In this document: positions 18,203-26,749 of the stretch, in pieces
Layout of the letters: each line of letters starts with the position of its first letter
How positions within the stretch are numbered: the first letter of the stretch is position 1
From: Prescottella defluvii
GTDB lineage: Bacteria; Actinomycetota; Actinomycetes; Mycobacteriales; Mycobacteriaceae
Direction: 5' to 3'
DNA length: 64,000 nt
Assembly: GCF_000738775.1 (NCBI RefSeq)
Contig: NZ_JPOC01000029.1
Location: 1-64,000 of the forward strand
The notes under the pieces: model-generated
What the model saw: the letters and a program-made list of their open reading frames with translations, nothing else
Told to the model about the DNA's origin: nothing
The model's database searches: none
Made by a program: the position numbers and the translations under genes

Positions 18203-19630
18203 ATGGAATTCACCGAGCTCGCGGATTACGCGATCTCCCCCGGCATGCTCACCGAGTGGTTACCCGAAGCGGGGCCCGGGTGGGTGGAGGACGGCCGTCC
18301 CGCCTCCTACATCCACGAGGCGCACCTGCGGCGGACCGCGGACAGCACCCACGACGACGGCCGCGAGTCGTGGCTCGGGACCGCTTTCCGCCTGCCCGGG
18401 TCGCTCGATCACGACGCGTTCCGCACCGCGGTCCGTGCGTGGATCACCCGGCACGAGCCGCTGCGCAGCCAGGCGGAACTGCTCGCCGACGGGCGGGTCC
18501 GCCGGTACACGATCGACGCCGACCACATCGATCTCAATGAGGTTCGTCACGAGTACGAGTTCGACGCCGATACCGTCTTCGAGCGGGTGCACGATCTGTT
18601 CGACGAGCTGACCTCACCGCATCGCTGGCCGGCCTATCTGTTCGTCACGCTCGAACACTCGGACCCCGAGCCGGGCTGCACGGTGTTCTTCGCCGCGGAT
18701 CATTCGCTGATCGACGGACTGTCGGTGGTGCTGGTCGCGCACGAGATCACCCGTCTGTACACCGAGGCGCTGACGGGCAGCCCGTCGGATCTGGTTCCGG
18801 CCGGCAGCTACATCGATTTCGGTGCGGAGGAACGCGCCGCCGCGGCGACGGTCGATCACCGGCACCCGGCCGTCGACTGTTGGCGGACGGCCTTCGTGCG
18901 CAGCAAGGGCCGGCTGTCGGATTTCCCCCTCGATCTGGGGCCGCGGCCGGAGAATCGGGTCGCGCAGCAGGCGGTCTCGGAGTGGGTGTTCGACGCCCGC
19001 CAGGCCGCGGCCTTCAACACGGTGTGCCACCGCGCCGGGCAGAACTTCTTCGCCGGCGTTCTCGCGTGCCTGGCCCAGTCGAATGCCGAACTCACCGGCA
19101 ACACGGTGTTCCGGACGGTGACGCCGGTGCACACCCGCCACGATCCGCACTGGGCGACGTCACTCGGCTGGTTCGTGGGCCTGACCCCCGTCGAGTTCGA
19201 CATCGCCGGGGCCGCCGACTTCGCCGAGTCCGCGGCGCGCGCGGCTGCCGCGGTGTCGTCGACGAAGTCGGCGGCGAAGGTGCCGTTCGCCCGGGTGGAG
19301 GAGATCCTCGCGACTCCGATCCGACCCCGGTTCGTCGTGTCGTTCATGGATGTCCGTTTCGTTCCGATGGCTCAGCAGTGGCCCGAGGTCCAGGCGCGCG
19401 CCCTCCGCAGTCGTCACTACACCCACGACGTGTACATCTGGGTGAACCGAACGCCCCACGGGCTCAACGTCTCCGCACGGTTTCCGGGAACACCCACCGC
19501 GATCGAGGCGGTCCGGCTCTTCCTGAACCGGGCCAGGCGGGCCCTGCTGGAGGTGGTTCCGGCCGAGGAACCGGCCCGCACCGTCGCACCGGCCGTCGCC
19601 GCGGGAATCCATACCACTACTGATCAGTAG
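18203..19630 (+). CDS. PapA-type condensation-domain acyltransferase 3
   Basis: The third paralogue, 475 residues from the ATG at 18203. The HxxxDG motif is intact (His167, Asp171, Gly172, in DHSLIDGLS). Also shared are ADYAISPGMLTEWLP at the N-terminus, FPLDLGPRPE and SLGWFVGLTPVEF. An upstream in-frame GTG at 18149 would add 18 residues, but the chosen start aligns with the other copies. It is separated from copies 1 and 2 by sseA and the sufE-like gene and lies just before accA3. Likely esterifies a lipid or sugar alcohol with an acyl chain; the substrate is unknown. Confidence 0.87.
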   Translation: MEFTELADYAISPGMLTEWLPEAGPGWVEDGRPASYIHEAHLRRTADSTHDDGRESWLGTAFRLPGSLDHDAFRTAVRAWITRHEPLRSQAELLADGRVRRYTIDADHIDLNEVRHEYEFDADTVFERVHDLFDELTSPHRWPAYLFVTLEHSDPEPGCTVFFAADHSLIDGLSVVLVAHEITRLYTEALTGSPSDLVPAGSYIDFGAEERAAAATVDHRHPAVDCWRTAFVRSKGRLSDFPLDLGPRPENRVAQQAVSEWVFDARQAAAFNTVCHRAGQNFFAGVLACLAQSNAELTGNTVFRTVTPVHTRHDPHWATSLGWFVGLTPVEFDIAGAADFAESAARAAAAVSSTKSAAKVPFARVEEILATPIRPRFVVSFMDVRFVPMAQQWPEVQARALRSRHYTHDVYIWVNRTPHGLNVSARFPGTPTAIEAVRLFLNRARRALLEVVPAEEPARTVAPAVAAGIHTTTDQ

Positions 19631-19788
19631 GGTTGCGGCGCCGAACGCAGCCCTTAATGTGTAAGCCCGATCCGGTTACATCGTCTATCGGATTGGTGCC
19701 TACACTCCGATGAGATGCCATCAGATACCTGCCGGTGATGCTCACGGGTGAACCGCGGGGACAGACCATGCGAAACACAGGAGGCTCA

Positions 19789-21579
19789 GTGCCCAGTCAT
19801 GCCAGCGCGCACATCACGAAGGTGCTTGTCGCCAACCGCGGCGAGATCGCTGTGCGGGTCATCCGAGCCGCTAAGGACGCCGGATACGGCAGCGTCGCTG
19901 TCTACGCGGAGCCCGATGCGGACGCACAGTTCGTGAAGCTCGCCGACGAGGCATTCGCCCTCGGTGGTCAGACGTCCGCCGAGTCCTACCTGGTGTTCGA
20001 CAAGATCCTCGACGCCGCGAAGAAGTCCGGCGCCGACGCGGTCCACCCCGGCTACGGCTTCCTGTCGGAGAACGCCGACTTCGCGCAGGCCGTCATCGAC
20101 GCGGGCCTGATCTGGATCGGCCCGTCGCCGCAGTCCATCCGCGACCTCGGCGACAAGGTCACCGCCCGCCACATCGCCGAGCGCGCGAACGCTCCGATGG
20201 CGGCCGGCACCAAGGATCCGGTCAAGAACGCCGACGAGGTCGTCGAGTTCGCCAAGCAGTACGGCGTCCCGGTCGCGATCAAGGCTGCCTTCGGTGGCGG
20301 CGGTCGCGGCATGAAGGTCGCGCAGACCATCGAGGAGATCCCCGAGCTGTTCGAGTCGGCCACCCGTGAGGCCATCGCCGCCTTCGGTCGCGGCGAGTGC
20401 TTCGTCGAGCAGTACCTGGACAAGGCCCGCCACGTCGAGGCCCAGGTCATCGCCGACCAGCACGGCAACGTCGTCGTCGCCGGCACCCGCGACTGCTCGC
20501 TGCAGCGCCGCTTCCAGAAGCTCGTCGAGGAGGCCCCCGCGCCGTTCCTGACCGACGACCAGCGCGCCCGCATCCACGCGTCCGCGAAGGCCATCTGCAA
20601 GGAGGCCGGCTACTACGGCGCCGGCACGGTCGAGTACCTGGTGCAGGGCGACACCGTCTCCTTCCTCGAGGTCAACACCCGCCTGCAGGTCGAGCACCCC
20701 GTCACGGAAGAGACCGCGGGCATCGACCTGGTGCGTCAGCAGTTCCTGATCGCCAACGGTGAAGAGCTCTCCATCAAGGAAGATCCCACCCCGCGCGGTC
20801 ACTCCTTCGAGTTCCGCATCAACGGCGAGGACGCCGGCCGCGGCTTCATGCCGGCTCCCGGCCCCGTCGCCGTCTACCGCGAGCCCTCGGGCCCCGGCGT
20901 GCGCGTCGATTCCGGTGTCGTCGCCGGCGACGTCATCGGCGGACAGTTCGACTCGATGCTCGCCAAGCTCATCGTCACCGGAGCCACCCGCGAAGAAGCC
21001 CTCCAGCGAGCATCGCGCGCTCTGGCCGAGTTCGAGATCGACGGCCTCGCGACCGTCCTCCCGTTCCACCGCCACATCGTCGAGAACCCGGCATTCGTCG
21101 GCAACGGCGAGTCGTTCGACATCTACACCAAGTGGATCGAGACCGACTGGGTCAACACCATCGAGCCGTACGCCGGCGCCGGTGTCGTTGCCGATGACGA
21201 GGAGAACCTGCCCCGTCAGCAGGTCGTCGTCGAGGTCGGTGGCCGTCGTGTCGAGGTCTCGCTGCCCGGTTCGTTCTCGGTCGGCAATTCTGGCGGTGCC
21301 AGCGGCGCTGTTCGTAAGAAGCCGAAGGCGCGCAAGCGCGGTGGCGCCGGTGCCGGTGCCGCGTCCGGTGACGCCGTGACCGCCCCGATGCAGGGCACCG
21401 TCGTCAAGGTCGCCGTCGAGGAGGGCCAGGAGGTCGCCGAGGGCGATCTGATCGCGGTCCTCGAGGCCATGAAGATGGAGAACCCGGTCACCGCCCACAA
21501 GGCCGGTGTCGTGACGGGTCTGTCGGTCGAGGCCGGCGCCGCCATCACCCAGGGAACGGTCCTCGCCGAACTGAAGTGA
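19789..21579 (+). CDS. accA3: Acyl-CoA carboxylase alpha subunit (biotin carboxylase/carrier)
   Basis: A 596-residue fusion of biotin carboxylase (about 8-455) and a C-terminal biotin carrier domain. The carboxylase part has [22 protein letters not shown], the ATP-grasp glycine loop [11 protein letters not shown] and the catalytic [15 protein letters not shown]. Biotin is attached to Lys562 in EAMKMENP, the substrate of BirA. A basic, Ala/Gly-rich hinge ([14 protein letters not shown]) joins the domains. The GTG start was chosen because AGGAGG lies 5 nt upstream. In mycobacteria AccA3 is the shared alpha subunit for AccD4, AccD5 and AccD6 complexes. A strong terminator follows. Confidence 0.97.
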   Translation: MPSHASAHITKVLVANRGEIAVRVIRAAKDAGYGSVAVYAEPDADAQFVKLADEAFALGGQTSAESYLVFDKILDAAKKSGADAVHPGYGFLSENADFAQAVIDAGLIWIGPSPQSIRDLGDKVTARHIAERANAPMAAGTKDPVKNADEVVEFAKQYGVPVAIKAAFGGGGRGMKVAQTIEEIPELFESATREAIAAFGRGECFVEQYLDKARHVEAQVIADQHGNVVVAGTRDCSLQRRFQKLVEEAPAPFLTDDQRARIHASAKAICKEAGYYGAGTVEYLVQGDTVSFLEVNTRLQVEHPVTEETAGIDLVRQQFLIANGEELSIKEDPTPRGHSFEFRINGEDAGRGFMPAPGPVAVYREPSGPGVRVDSGVVAGDVIGGQFDSMLAKLIVTGATREEALQRASRALAEFEIDGLATVLPFHRHIVENPAFVGNGESFDIYTKWIETDWVNTIEPYAGAGVVADDEENLPRQQVVVEVGGRRVEVSLPGSFSVGNSGGASGAVRKKPKARKRGGAGAGAASGDAVTAPMQGTVVKVAVEEGQEVAEGDLIAVLEAMKMENPVTAHKAGVVTGLSVEAGAAITQGTVLAELK

Positions 21580-21604
21580 TGCTCCGGTAGGAACACCCAG
21601 CATT

Positions 21605-21639
21605 CTGTGCGCGCCTCGCGATTCGCGAGGCGCGCACAG
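21605..21639 (+). terminator. Strong hairpin after accA3
   Basis: A perfect 16-bp stem (21605-21620 with 21624-21639) closes on an ATT loop, 26 nt after the accA3 stop. There is no clear T-run, as is common for terminators in this GC-rich group. Confidence 0.8.
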
Positions 21640-21663
21640 TGCTGTTCGGGGCTGTTCGGGCAG

Positions 21664-21669
21664 TAGTCT
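21664..21669 (+). promoter_or_regulatory. Candidate -10 box of the DUF1707 gene
   Basis: TAGTCT ends 7 nt before the ATG at 21677 and there is no Shine-Dalgarno, pointing to leaderless transcription. Confidence 0.35.
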
Positions 21670-21676
21670 CTACGGC

Positions 21677-22081
21677 ATGTCCGATCTTCCGGAAATTCGC
21701 GTCGGCACCGTCGAACGCGAACACGCACTCGACGCGCTGACGCAGCACCTCTCCGACGGCCGGCTCACCGTCACCGAGTTCGACGAGCGCAGCGGGCGGA
21801 TCGCCGCGGCCACGACGCGTGGGCAACTGGACCGGGTGTTCGACGATCTGCCGGCGCTCACACCGTCGGCGGCGGCGGCGAAGGTCTCACCCGAGGCCGA
21901 GAGTGCCGCCCCGGAGAAGCCGTGGCGCAACATCGTCATGGCGGTGATCCCGTTCGTGGCGCTGGCACTGTTCTTCCTGGTGCCGATCGACAACAGTTGG
22001 CTGTTCTTCCTCCTGATTCCCGCGACAGGGGCGATCCTGTTCGGCGGCGGGGACGGCAGGAGAGGACGCGGCGGCCACTGA
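21677..22081 (+). CDS. DUF1707 membrane protein
   Basis: A 134-residue protein. The N-terminal 55 residues form the DUF1707 helical domain: REHALDALTQHLSDGRLTVTEFDERSGRIAAATTRGQLD, recognised by RLTVTEFDER and TRGQLD. A linker leads to two membrane helices (about 85-122) and a basic Gly/Arg-rich end. DUF1707 proteins are frequent in actinobacteria, usually as short membrane-tethered proteins; the function is unknown. Its TGA overlaps the ATG of the next gene by one base, so the downstream GNAT-like and VanZ-like genes are probably co-transcribed. Confidence 0.88.
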   Translation: MSDLPEIRVGTVEREHALDALTQHLSDGRLTVTEFDERSGRIAAATTRGQLDRVFDDLPALTPSAAAAKVSPEAESAAPEKPWRNIVMAVIPFVALALFFLVPIDNSWLFFLLIPATGAILFGGGDGRRGRGGH

Positions 22082-22422
22082 TGGAACCGATCGAGATCAA
22101 CGCCGGTTCGTGGTACCTGCGCGCGCTGCGGGCGGACGAGCGGGTCGACGACCGTCCGGCGCTTCGTGACGGCGGCATCACCGACCCCGGCTACGTCGCC
22201 GAGCGGGCCCGTCAGTGGGCCGCCGACGAACACTATTCCTGGGCCGTGTGTGAGCCGACGACGGGTGAACTGCTCGCCGAGGTCGGTGTGACGCCCTCCG
22301 CCGACGTCGGCGCCGTGAGCGGCTGGGCGCGCCCCGGGCACGAGGACGCCCTCGCCACCGCCACGGACGCGGTCCGACGATTCACCGAGGGCGCCCTCGG
22401 GCTGGCCCTCACCGAGCGCTGA
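22081..22422 (+). CDS. Short GNAT-like protein
   Basis: A 113-residue protein whose N-terminal part resembles the start of GNAT acetyltransferases: WYLRALRADERVDDRPAL, then YSWAVCEPTTGELLAEVGV. The typical acetyl-CoA loop (Q/RxxGxG/A) is not visible and the protein is shorter than normal GNAT enzymes (about 150-180), so it may be a truncated or non-catalytic member. It overlaps the DUF1707 stop by one base and lies 8 nt before the VanZ-like gene. Confidence 0.6.
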   Translation: MEPIEINAGSWYLRALRADERVDDRPALRDGGITDPGYVAERARQWAADEHYSWAVCEPTTGELLAEVGVTPSADVGAVSGWARPGHEDALATATDAVRRFTEGALGLALTER

Positions 22423-22430
22423 GGGGCCCC

Positions 22431-22784
22431 GTGTTCGACAGGATCGATCGGCGTTTCGTGCCGCTCGCGATCGCGACGGTCGTCGTTCTCGTGATGCTGT
22501 TCTCCCCCGGTTCGACGGTCCCGAGTGGACCGGAGAACAGCGACAAGGTCACGCACGCACTGATGTTCGCGGCGTTGGCGCTGACGTCCCGCTACGCCCG
22601 CATCGGCGTGGCGTGGACGGCGGCGTGGCTGCTGGCGTTCGCGGCGGTGTCAGAGGTGCTGCAGGGCGCGCTGCCCATCCAGCGCAGCGGATCGGTGTGG
22701 GACGCGGCCGCCGACGCCGTCGGTATCGCACTCGGACTGGTCCTGGCCCGGGTGCTCGCGCGGCCGTTGCGGATACCTGTCTGA
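22431..22784 (+). CDS. VanZ-like membrane protein
   Basis: A 117-residue protein with three or four membrane helices. The signature DKVTHALMFAALAL followed by SEVLQGALPIQRSGSVWDAAADAVGIALG matches VanZ-like proteins (HxxxF, then S-E-x-x-Q and D-x-x-x-N/D-x-x-G). VanZ is named for teicoplanin resistance, but most chromosomal relatives have no defined role. Starts with GTG. Convergent with the phosphatase gene, stops 3 nt apart. Confidence 0.8.
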   Translation: MFDRIDRRFVPLAIATVVVLVMLFSPGSTVPSGPENSDKVTHALMFAALALTSRYARIGVAWTAAWLLAFAAVSEVLQGALPIQRSGSVWDAAADAVGIALGLVLARVLARPLRIPV

Positions 22785-22787
22785 CCG

Positions 22788-23603
22788 TCAGCCCTCGATG
22801 AGGTGCTCGCGGATGGTCTGCTGGCCGTCCCGGTCGATGCCGAGACCGTCGGTGAAGTAGCCCTCGATCGTGCCGAACGTCTCCCGCATCTGTGCGAGCG
22901 CCGCGTGCAGGTATTCGGCTCGGACACCGAGAATGTCCTTGAGGGTCTCCGGGTCGCCGCCGGCTGCACCGAACTTGTCGAACGCGCTCGCGAACGTCGG
23001 CAGCAGCAGCGTATTGGTGAGCAGGTAGTCGGTGAAGACGTCGTCCTCGTCGACCCCGAGGAGCATCAGCAGCGACGCCGTGGCCCACCCGGTGCGGTCC
23101 TTGCCGGTGGTGCAGTGCACGAGCGCGGGCAGTGTCTCGCGGGCCGCGAGATCGGTGAACATCGAACGGTACGACGCGATCGCGCTCGGCATCGTCACGA
23201 AGTCCCGGTAGCTGCCCAGCATGTAGCCGCGGGCCTTGTGCTCCCCGAGCATCGACACCGCGATGGACGGGTCCTCGAGGAACGCCTTCATCTGCGCCGG
23301 GACTGCCTGCGTCGCCCGGTCCGCGAGGACGTCGAGCGCCACCTCGCGCGCCGACGGGGGCAGCCGGTCGGGTGCGGCTTCGCGCTCGGAGTGCGTGCGC
23401 AGGTCGAACACGGTGACCAGGCCCAGGTCCGCGAGTCGCGGCGCGTCGTCGACGGTGATCTTGCTGAGGTCGGTCGACCGGTAGAAGCGTCCGAACCGGA
23501 CCGTGCCACCGTCGCCCGTCCGGTAGCCGCCGACGTCGCGCAGGTTCGGGACGGACTGGATGGGGATGCTCGCGCCGGGCGTCGCACCGGAAATTGACGT
23601 CAT
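22788..23603 (-). CDS. PtpB-type tyrosine/phosphoinositide phosphatase
   Basis: A 271-residue protein phosphatase of the Y_phosphatase3 family, to which the secreted Mycobacterium tuberculosis PtpB belongs. The P-loop is HCTTGKDRTG with nucleophile Cys164 and Arg170; the Asp and Lys within it (KD) are the family hallmark and give dual phosphotyrosine/phosphoinositide specificity in PtpB. N-terminal SVPNLRDVGGYRTGDGGTVRFGRFYRS is also typical, as are DLRTHSER and the lid-like C-terminal helices. No signal peptide is visible. Targets are unknown. Confidence 0.92.
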   Translation of the reverse strand: MTSISGATPGASIPIQSVPNLRDVGGYRTGDGGTVRFGRFYRSTDLSKITVDDAPRLADLGLVTVFDLRTHSEREAAPDRLPPSAREVALDVLADRATQAVPAQMKAFLEDPSIAVSMLGEHKARGYMLGSYRDFVTMPSAIASYRSMFTDLAARETLPALVHCTTGKDRTGWATASLLMLLGVDEDDVFTDYLLTNTLLLPTFASAFDKFGAAGGDPETLKDILGVRAEYLHAALAQMRETFGTIEGYFTDGLGIDRDGQQTIREHLIEG

Positions 23604-23621
23604 ATGCCCACGGTAAACGAG

Positions 23622-23659
23622 ACCGCCGGCCGGGGCTGTCGAAAGCTCCGGCCGGCGGT
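23622..23659 (-). terminator. Terminator after the MBL-Rieske gene
   Basis: A stem of 16 pairs (one G-T), with perfect outer 12-bp arms at 23622-23633 and 23648-23659 and a six-base loop. It lies 24 bp beyond the stop of the minus-strand gene and upstream of the phosphatase start. Confidence 0.7.
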
Positions 23660-23683
23660 GTCGTGTCGTACGAGGTGGGGCGG

Positions 23684-25234
23684 TCAGCCCAGCTTCTTGG
23701 ACCGCAGTTCGTGCCCCTTCGAGGTCTTGCAGCGCCCGGTCTCGAGGTCCCACTGCCAGCCGTGCAGGTTGCACGTCAGGTTGGAGCCCTCGACGACACC
23801 GAACTTGCTGAGGTCTGCCTTGAGGTGCGGGCAGCGGCGCTGGATCTCGTAGCCGCCGACCTCGATCGACGCGCTGTCGTCGTGCGCCTCGGAGAACCAG
23901 CCGTCCGCGTAGGCGATGCGCTCGTCGGTCAGGCACTTGAAGAACGTGTAGAGGAACTCGTTGTAGCCGCCGACGCGCCACGCCTCGAAGCGGGTGGACA
24001 GGAAGATCGTGTTGACCCAGTCCGGCTCGTCGTCGCGCAGCACGGTGCGCACCAGTTCGGGTGCGATGCGGAAGCCGTACCGGTACTTGCCGTCGCCCTC
24101 CTGCGGCTCCCGGACCGTTCGGTTCGGGAAGTCGAGGACCACGGTCTCGTCCCCCATCACCAGGCCCACGGGGTAGCCGATGCCGTCGCAGATCAGGTCG
24201 GACTGCGCCATGATCGGCTCGAACTTGGCCTTGAGCGGGCCGAGCAGCGGCTCGCCCTCCGCCGGCGCCCACGTCGCCTTCTCGGCTGCGATGACCGGCG
24301 CCAGACGCTGCGCCATGTCCTCGATGTAGGCGGCCTTGTCGGTGAAGATCTTGTCGACGTCGGCGTCCGGGATCGGGTGCGCCAGCGTGGCCTTCTCGCC
24401 GTGGATGTCGACGGTCGAGCCGGGGATCATCAGCAGGCCGCCGTCGTTGCCGTGGAGGCGCATCTGCTCGAGGAACACGATCTGGTCGGGGAAGATGTTG
24501 CCCTCGTCGCCGTGATCGTCGTTCAGGTCGCGGAGCGCGTCGTCGAGGAACACCGGCGGGCCGGCGGACGGCACGACCCAGGTGGCGCCGACCTGCTCGA
24601 TGTAGCTGCGGCAGCGGTCCATGCCGCGCTGACGCTTCTGCTTGCCGAAGTTGCGCTTGGTGCCGGCCGGGATGTCGTACACCATCGGGTACCAGATGGC
24701 GCCCGAGTACTGCAGCAGGTGGATGTCGATCTTGCCGAACGCCTCGAGCATCGGGTCCATGTCGACGGGCCGGGCGTCGTTCATGTTGAAGCACACGGTC
24801 TCACCGTCGGAGACGACCAGGCCGGAGTCGCCGATCGGGCCGTCCGCGGGGGCGCGCAGCGCGACGATCATGACGTCCAGGTCGCCCTTGGGACCGCTCA
24901 CCGTGTGCTTGACGGAGTCCTGGGTCTCGAAGAACTTGGTGAAGCCCAGCTTGCGCAGTTCCCGCTCGAGGTCCGGCACCGGGTAGTCCGGCAGCAGGAC
25001 GGTCGCGTCCTTGTTGACGTGCTTGGTGAGCGTCTCCGGATCGAAGTGATCCTTGTGCAGGTGCGAGACGTACAGGTAGTCGACGTCGCCGAGGGCGTCC
25101 CAGTCGAGTCCGGTGTTGTCCGGGAACGGGAACCACGACGCGAAGTACGCGGGGTTTACCCACGGGTCGCAGAGAATCGACCCCGCCTCGGTCTGGATGT
25201 GGAATCCGGCGTGTCCGACGCTGGTGATCTGCAC
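23684..25234 (-). CDS. Metallo-beta-lactamase fold protein with C-terminal Rieske domain
   Basis: A 516-residue fusion. Residues 1-260 are a metallo-beta-lactamase fold with an intact HxHxDH metal motif (His58, His60, Asp62, His63). After a central region of about 190 residues of unknown fold, a Rieske [2Fe-2S] domain ends the protein: Cys468-Pro-His470 and Cys488-Asn-Leu-His491. The combination recalls CMP-N-acetylneuraminate hydroxylase, but there the Rieske domain is N-terminal. An oxygenase or redox hydrolase role is inferred. The GTG at 25234 was chosen for the GAGGAGG site 6-12 nt upstream. It follows lat on the same strand. Confidence 0.85.
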   Translation of the reverse strand: MQITSVGHAGFHIQTEAGSILCDPWVNPAYFASWFPFPDNTGLDWDALGDVDYLYVSHLHKDHFDPETLTKHVNKDATVLLPDYPVPDLERELRKLGFTKFFETQDSVKHTVSGPKGDLDVMIVALRAPADGPIGDSGLVVSDGETVCFNMNDARPVDMDPMLEAFGKIDIHLLQYSGAIWYPMVYDIPAGTKRNFGKQKRQRGMDRCRSYIEQVGATWVVPSAGPPVFLDDALRDLNDDHGDEGNIFPDQIVFLEQMRLHGNDGGLLMIPGSTVDIHGEKATLAHPIPDADVDKIFTDKAAYIEDMAQRLAPVIAAEKATWAPAEGEPLLGPLKAKFEPIMAQSDLICDGIGYPVGLVMGDETVVLDFPNRTVREPQEGDGKYRYGFRIAPELVRTVLRDDEPDWVNTIFLSTRFEAWRVGGYNEFLYTFFKCLTDERIAYADGWFSEAHDDSASIEVGGYEIQRRCPHLKADLSKFGVVEGSNLTCNLHGWQWDLETGRCKTSKGHELRSKKLG

Positions 25235-25330
25235 TCGTCTGCCTCCTCGATAGACCCCGCCAATCGTAACGAGGCGAGGCCGCTGCTTTGTCCGGCGCAC
25301 CACGGTTGTGGGCCGAAACACCTGGTATCG

Positions 25331-25344
25331 GGGACTTCGGTCCC
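25331..25344 (-). terminator. Short hairpin abutting the lat stop codon
   Basis: GGGAC/GTCCC arms around a TTCG loop (plus-strand reading), touching the stop codon of lat. Small, so may be only a weak terminator. Confidence 0.3.
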
Positions 25345-26684
25345 TACGAGCCGACCAGTACGAGCACCCGGTCGAGGGCGTCGACGGCGGCGTCGAGTTC
25401 GGCGATGGTCACCGTCAGCGGCGGCCGGAAGCGGATCCCCCGTTCGCCGGTCGCCAGGAACAGCACGTGTTCGTGCTCCCGCAGTTGCGCCACCAGCCGG
25501 TCCCGATACTCGGCCGTGGGCAGCGTGATCGCGCACATCAGGCCGCGGCCGCGGGGTTCGGTGACGGCGTCGTGCCGGGTTGCCAGGTCTTCGAGTCGGC
25601 GCAGCAGATGCGTCCCGCACAGCCGGGCGCGGTCGATCAGCCGGTCCTCCTCGATCACCTCGAGGATGCGCCGGGCCCGGACCATGTCGGCGAGGTTGCC
25701 GCCCCACGTCGAGTTGATCCGCGAGCTGACCGCGAAGACGTTGTCGTGGACCTCGTCGACCCGCCCGCCGGCCATGATCCCGCACACCTGGGTCTTCTTG
25801 CCGAACGCGACGACGTCGGGGGTGACACCCAGCTGCTGGTAGGCCCAGGCAGTGCCGGTGAGCCCGCAGCCGGTCTGCACCTCGTCGAAGATCAGCAGTG
25901 CGTCGTGTTCGCGGCACAACTGCTGCATGCGGGCGAAGAACTCGGGGCGGAAGTGGTGGTCGCCGCCCTCCCCCTGGATCGGCTCGGCGACGAAGCATGC
26001 GATGTCGTGTGGGTGCGCGTCGAACGCCCGGCGGGCCTGATCCAGCGCCCGGTCCTCGGCGGCCACGACGTCCCGGCCCTCGGACAGATAGGGCGCATCG
26101 ATCCGCGGCCAGTCGAACTTGGGGAACCGGGCGATCTTGGCGGGGTCGGTGTTGGTGAGCGACAGCGTGTAGCCGCTGCGGCCGTGGAACGCCTCGGTCA
26201 GGTGCAGTACCCGCGTGCCGAGCGCCGGATCGCGGCCGGCGGCGTCGTTGCGGCGGCTCTTCCAGTCGAACGCGACCTTGAGGGCGTTCTCCACCGCGAG
26301 GGTGCCGCCGTCGACGAAGAACAGGTGCGGCAGCGCCGGGTCGCCGAGGACCCGCGCGAAGGTGTCGACGAAGCGCGCCATCGGGACGGTGTAGATGTCG
26401 GAGTTGCTGGGCTTGTTGATCGCGGCGGTGACGAGTTCGTGGCGGAACTGTTCGTCGTCGGCGAGCGCCGGGTGGTTCATGCCGAGCGCGGACGACGCGA
26501 AGAACCCGAACATGTCCAGATAAGTCGTGCCGTCACGGAGATCGACGACGCGGACGCCGCGGGACGTCTCGAGGTCGAGGACGAGGTCGAACCCGTCCGC
26601 GAGCATGTGCGCTCGCAGGACGTCGTGTACTCGCCCGGCCGGCAGGTCCGAGTCACCGGCCGCGGGGCGGACCGCGGTGCTCAT
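25344..26684 (-). CDS. lat: L-lysine 6-transaminase
   Basis: A 446-residue class III PLP aminotransferase that moves the epsilon-amino group of lysine to 2-oxoglutarate, giving 2-aminoadipate 6-semialdehyde. It follows the Lat pattern: YLDMFGFFASSALGMNHPAL, FVDGGTLAVENALKVAFDWK, LTEAFHGRSGYTLSLTNTDP, DEVQTGCGLTG and the PLP lysine in VAFGKKTQVCG. It is divergent from hglS and the semialdehyde dehydrogenase, which carry the same pathway further. In mycobacteria an Lrp-type gene lies next to lat; here the 65-bp gap to hglS has none. Confidence 0.95.
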   Translation of the reverse strand: MSTAVRPAAGDSDLPAGRVHDVLRAHMLADGFDLVLDLETSRGVRVVDLRDGTTYLDMFGFFASSALGMNHPALADDEQFRHELVTAAINKPSNSDIYTVPMARFVDTFARVLGDPALPHLFFVDGGTLAVENALKVAFDWKSRRNDAAGRDPALGTRVLHLTEAFHGRSGYTLSLTNTDPAKIARFPKFDWPRIDAPYLSEGRDVVAAEDRALDQARRAFDAHPHDIACFVAEPIQGEGGDHHFRPEFFARMQQLCREHDALLIFDEVQTGCGLTGTAWAYQQLGVTPDVVAFGKKTQVCGIMAGGRVDEVHDNVFAVSSRINSTWGGNLADMVRARRILEVIEEDRLIDRARLCGTHLLRRLEDLATRHDAVTEPRGRGLMCAITLPTAEYRDRLVAQLREHEHVLFLATGERGIRFRPPLTVTIAELDAAVDALDRVLVLVGS

Positions 26685-26734
26685 ACGAAAAGGCTACGTC
26701 AGCATTCCGGGTCACGGAGGGCTGTCGGGACTCG

Positions 26735-26740
26735 TACGAT
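26735..26740 (+). promoter_or_regulatory. Candidate -10 box of hglS
   Basis: TACGAT ends 9 nt before the ATG at 26750. A GAGGGG just before the ATG may still allow a very short leader. Confidence 0.3.
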
Positions 26741-26749
26741 CGAGGGGCG

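Noticed and set aside
19786-21603. 605-codon frame antisense to accA3, and a similar one opposite accD5
   Set aside because: Both mirror strongly coding carboxylase genes and have the Asp/Leu/Val bias of shadow frames.
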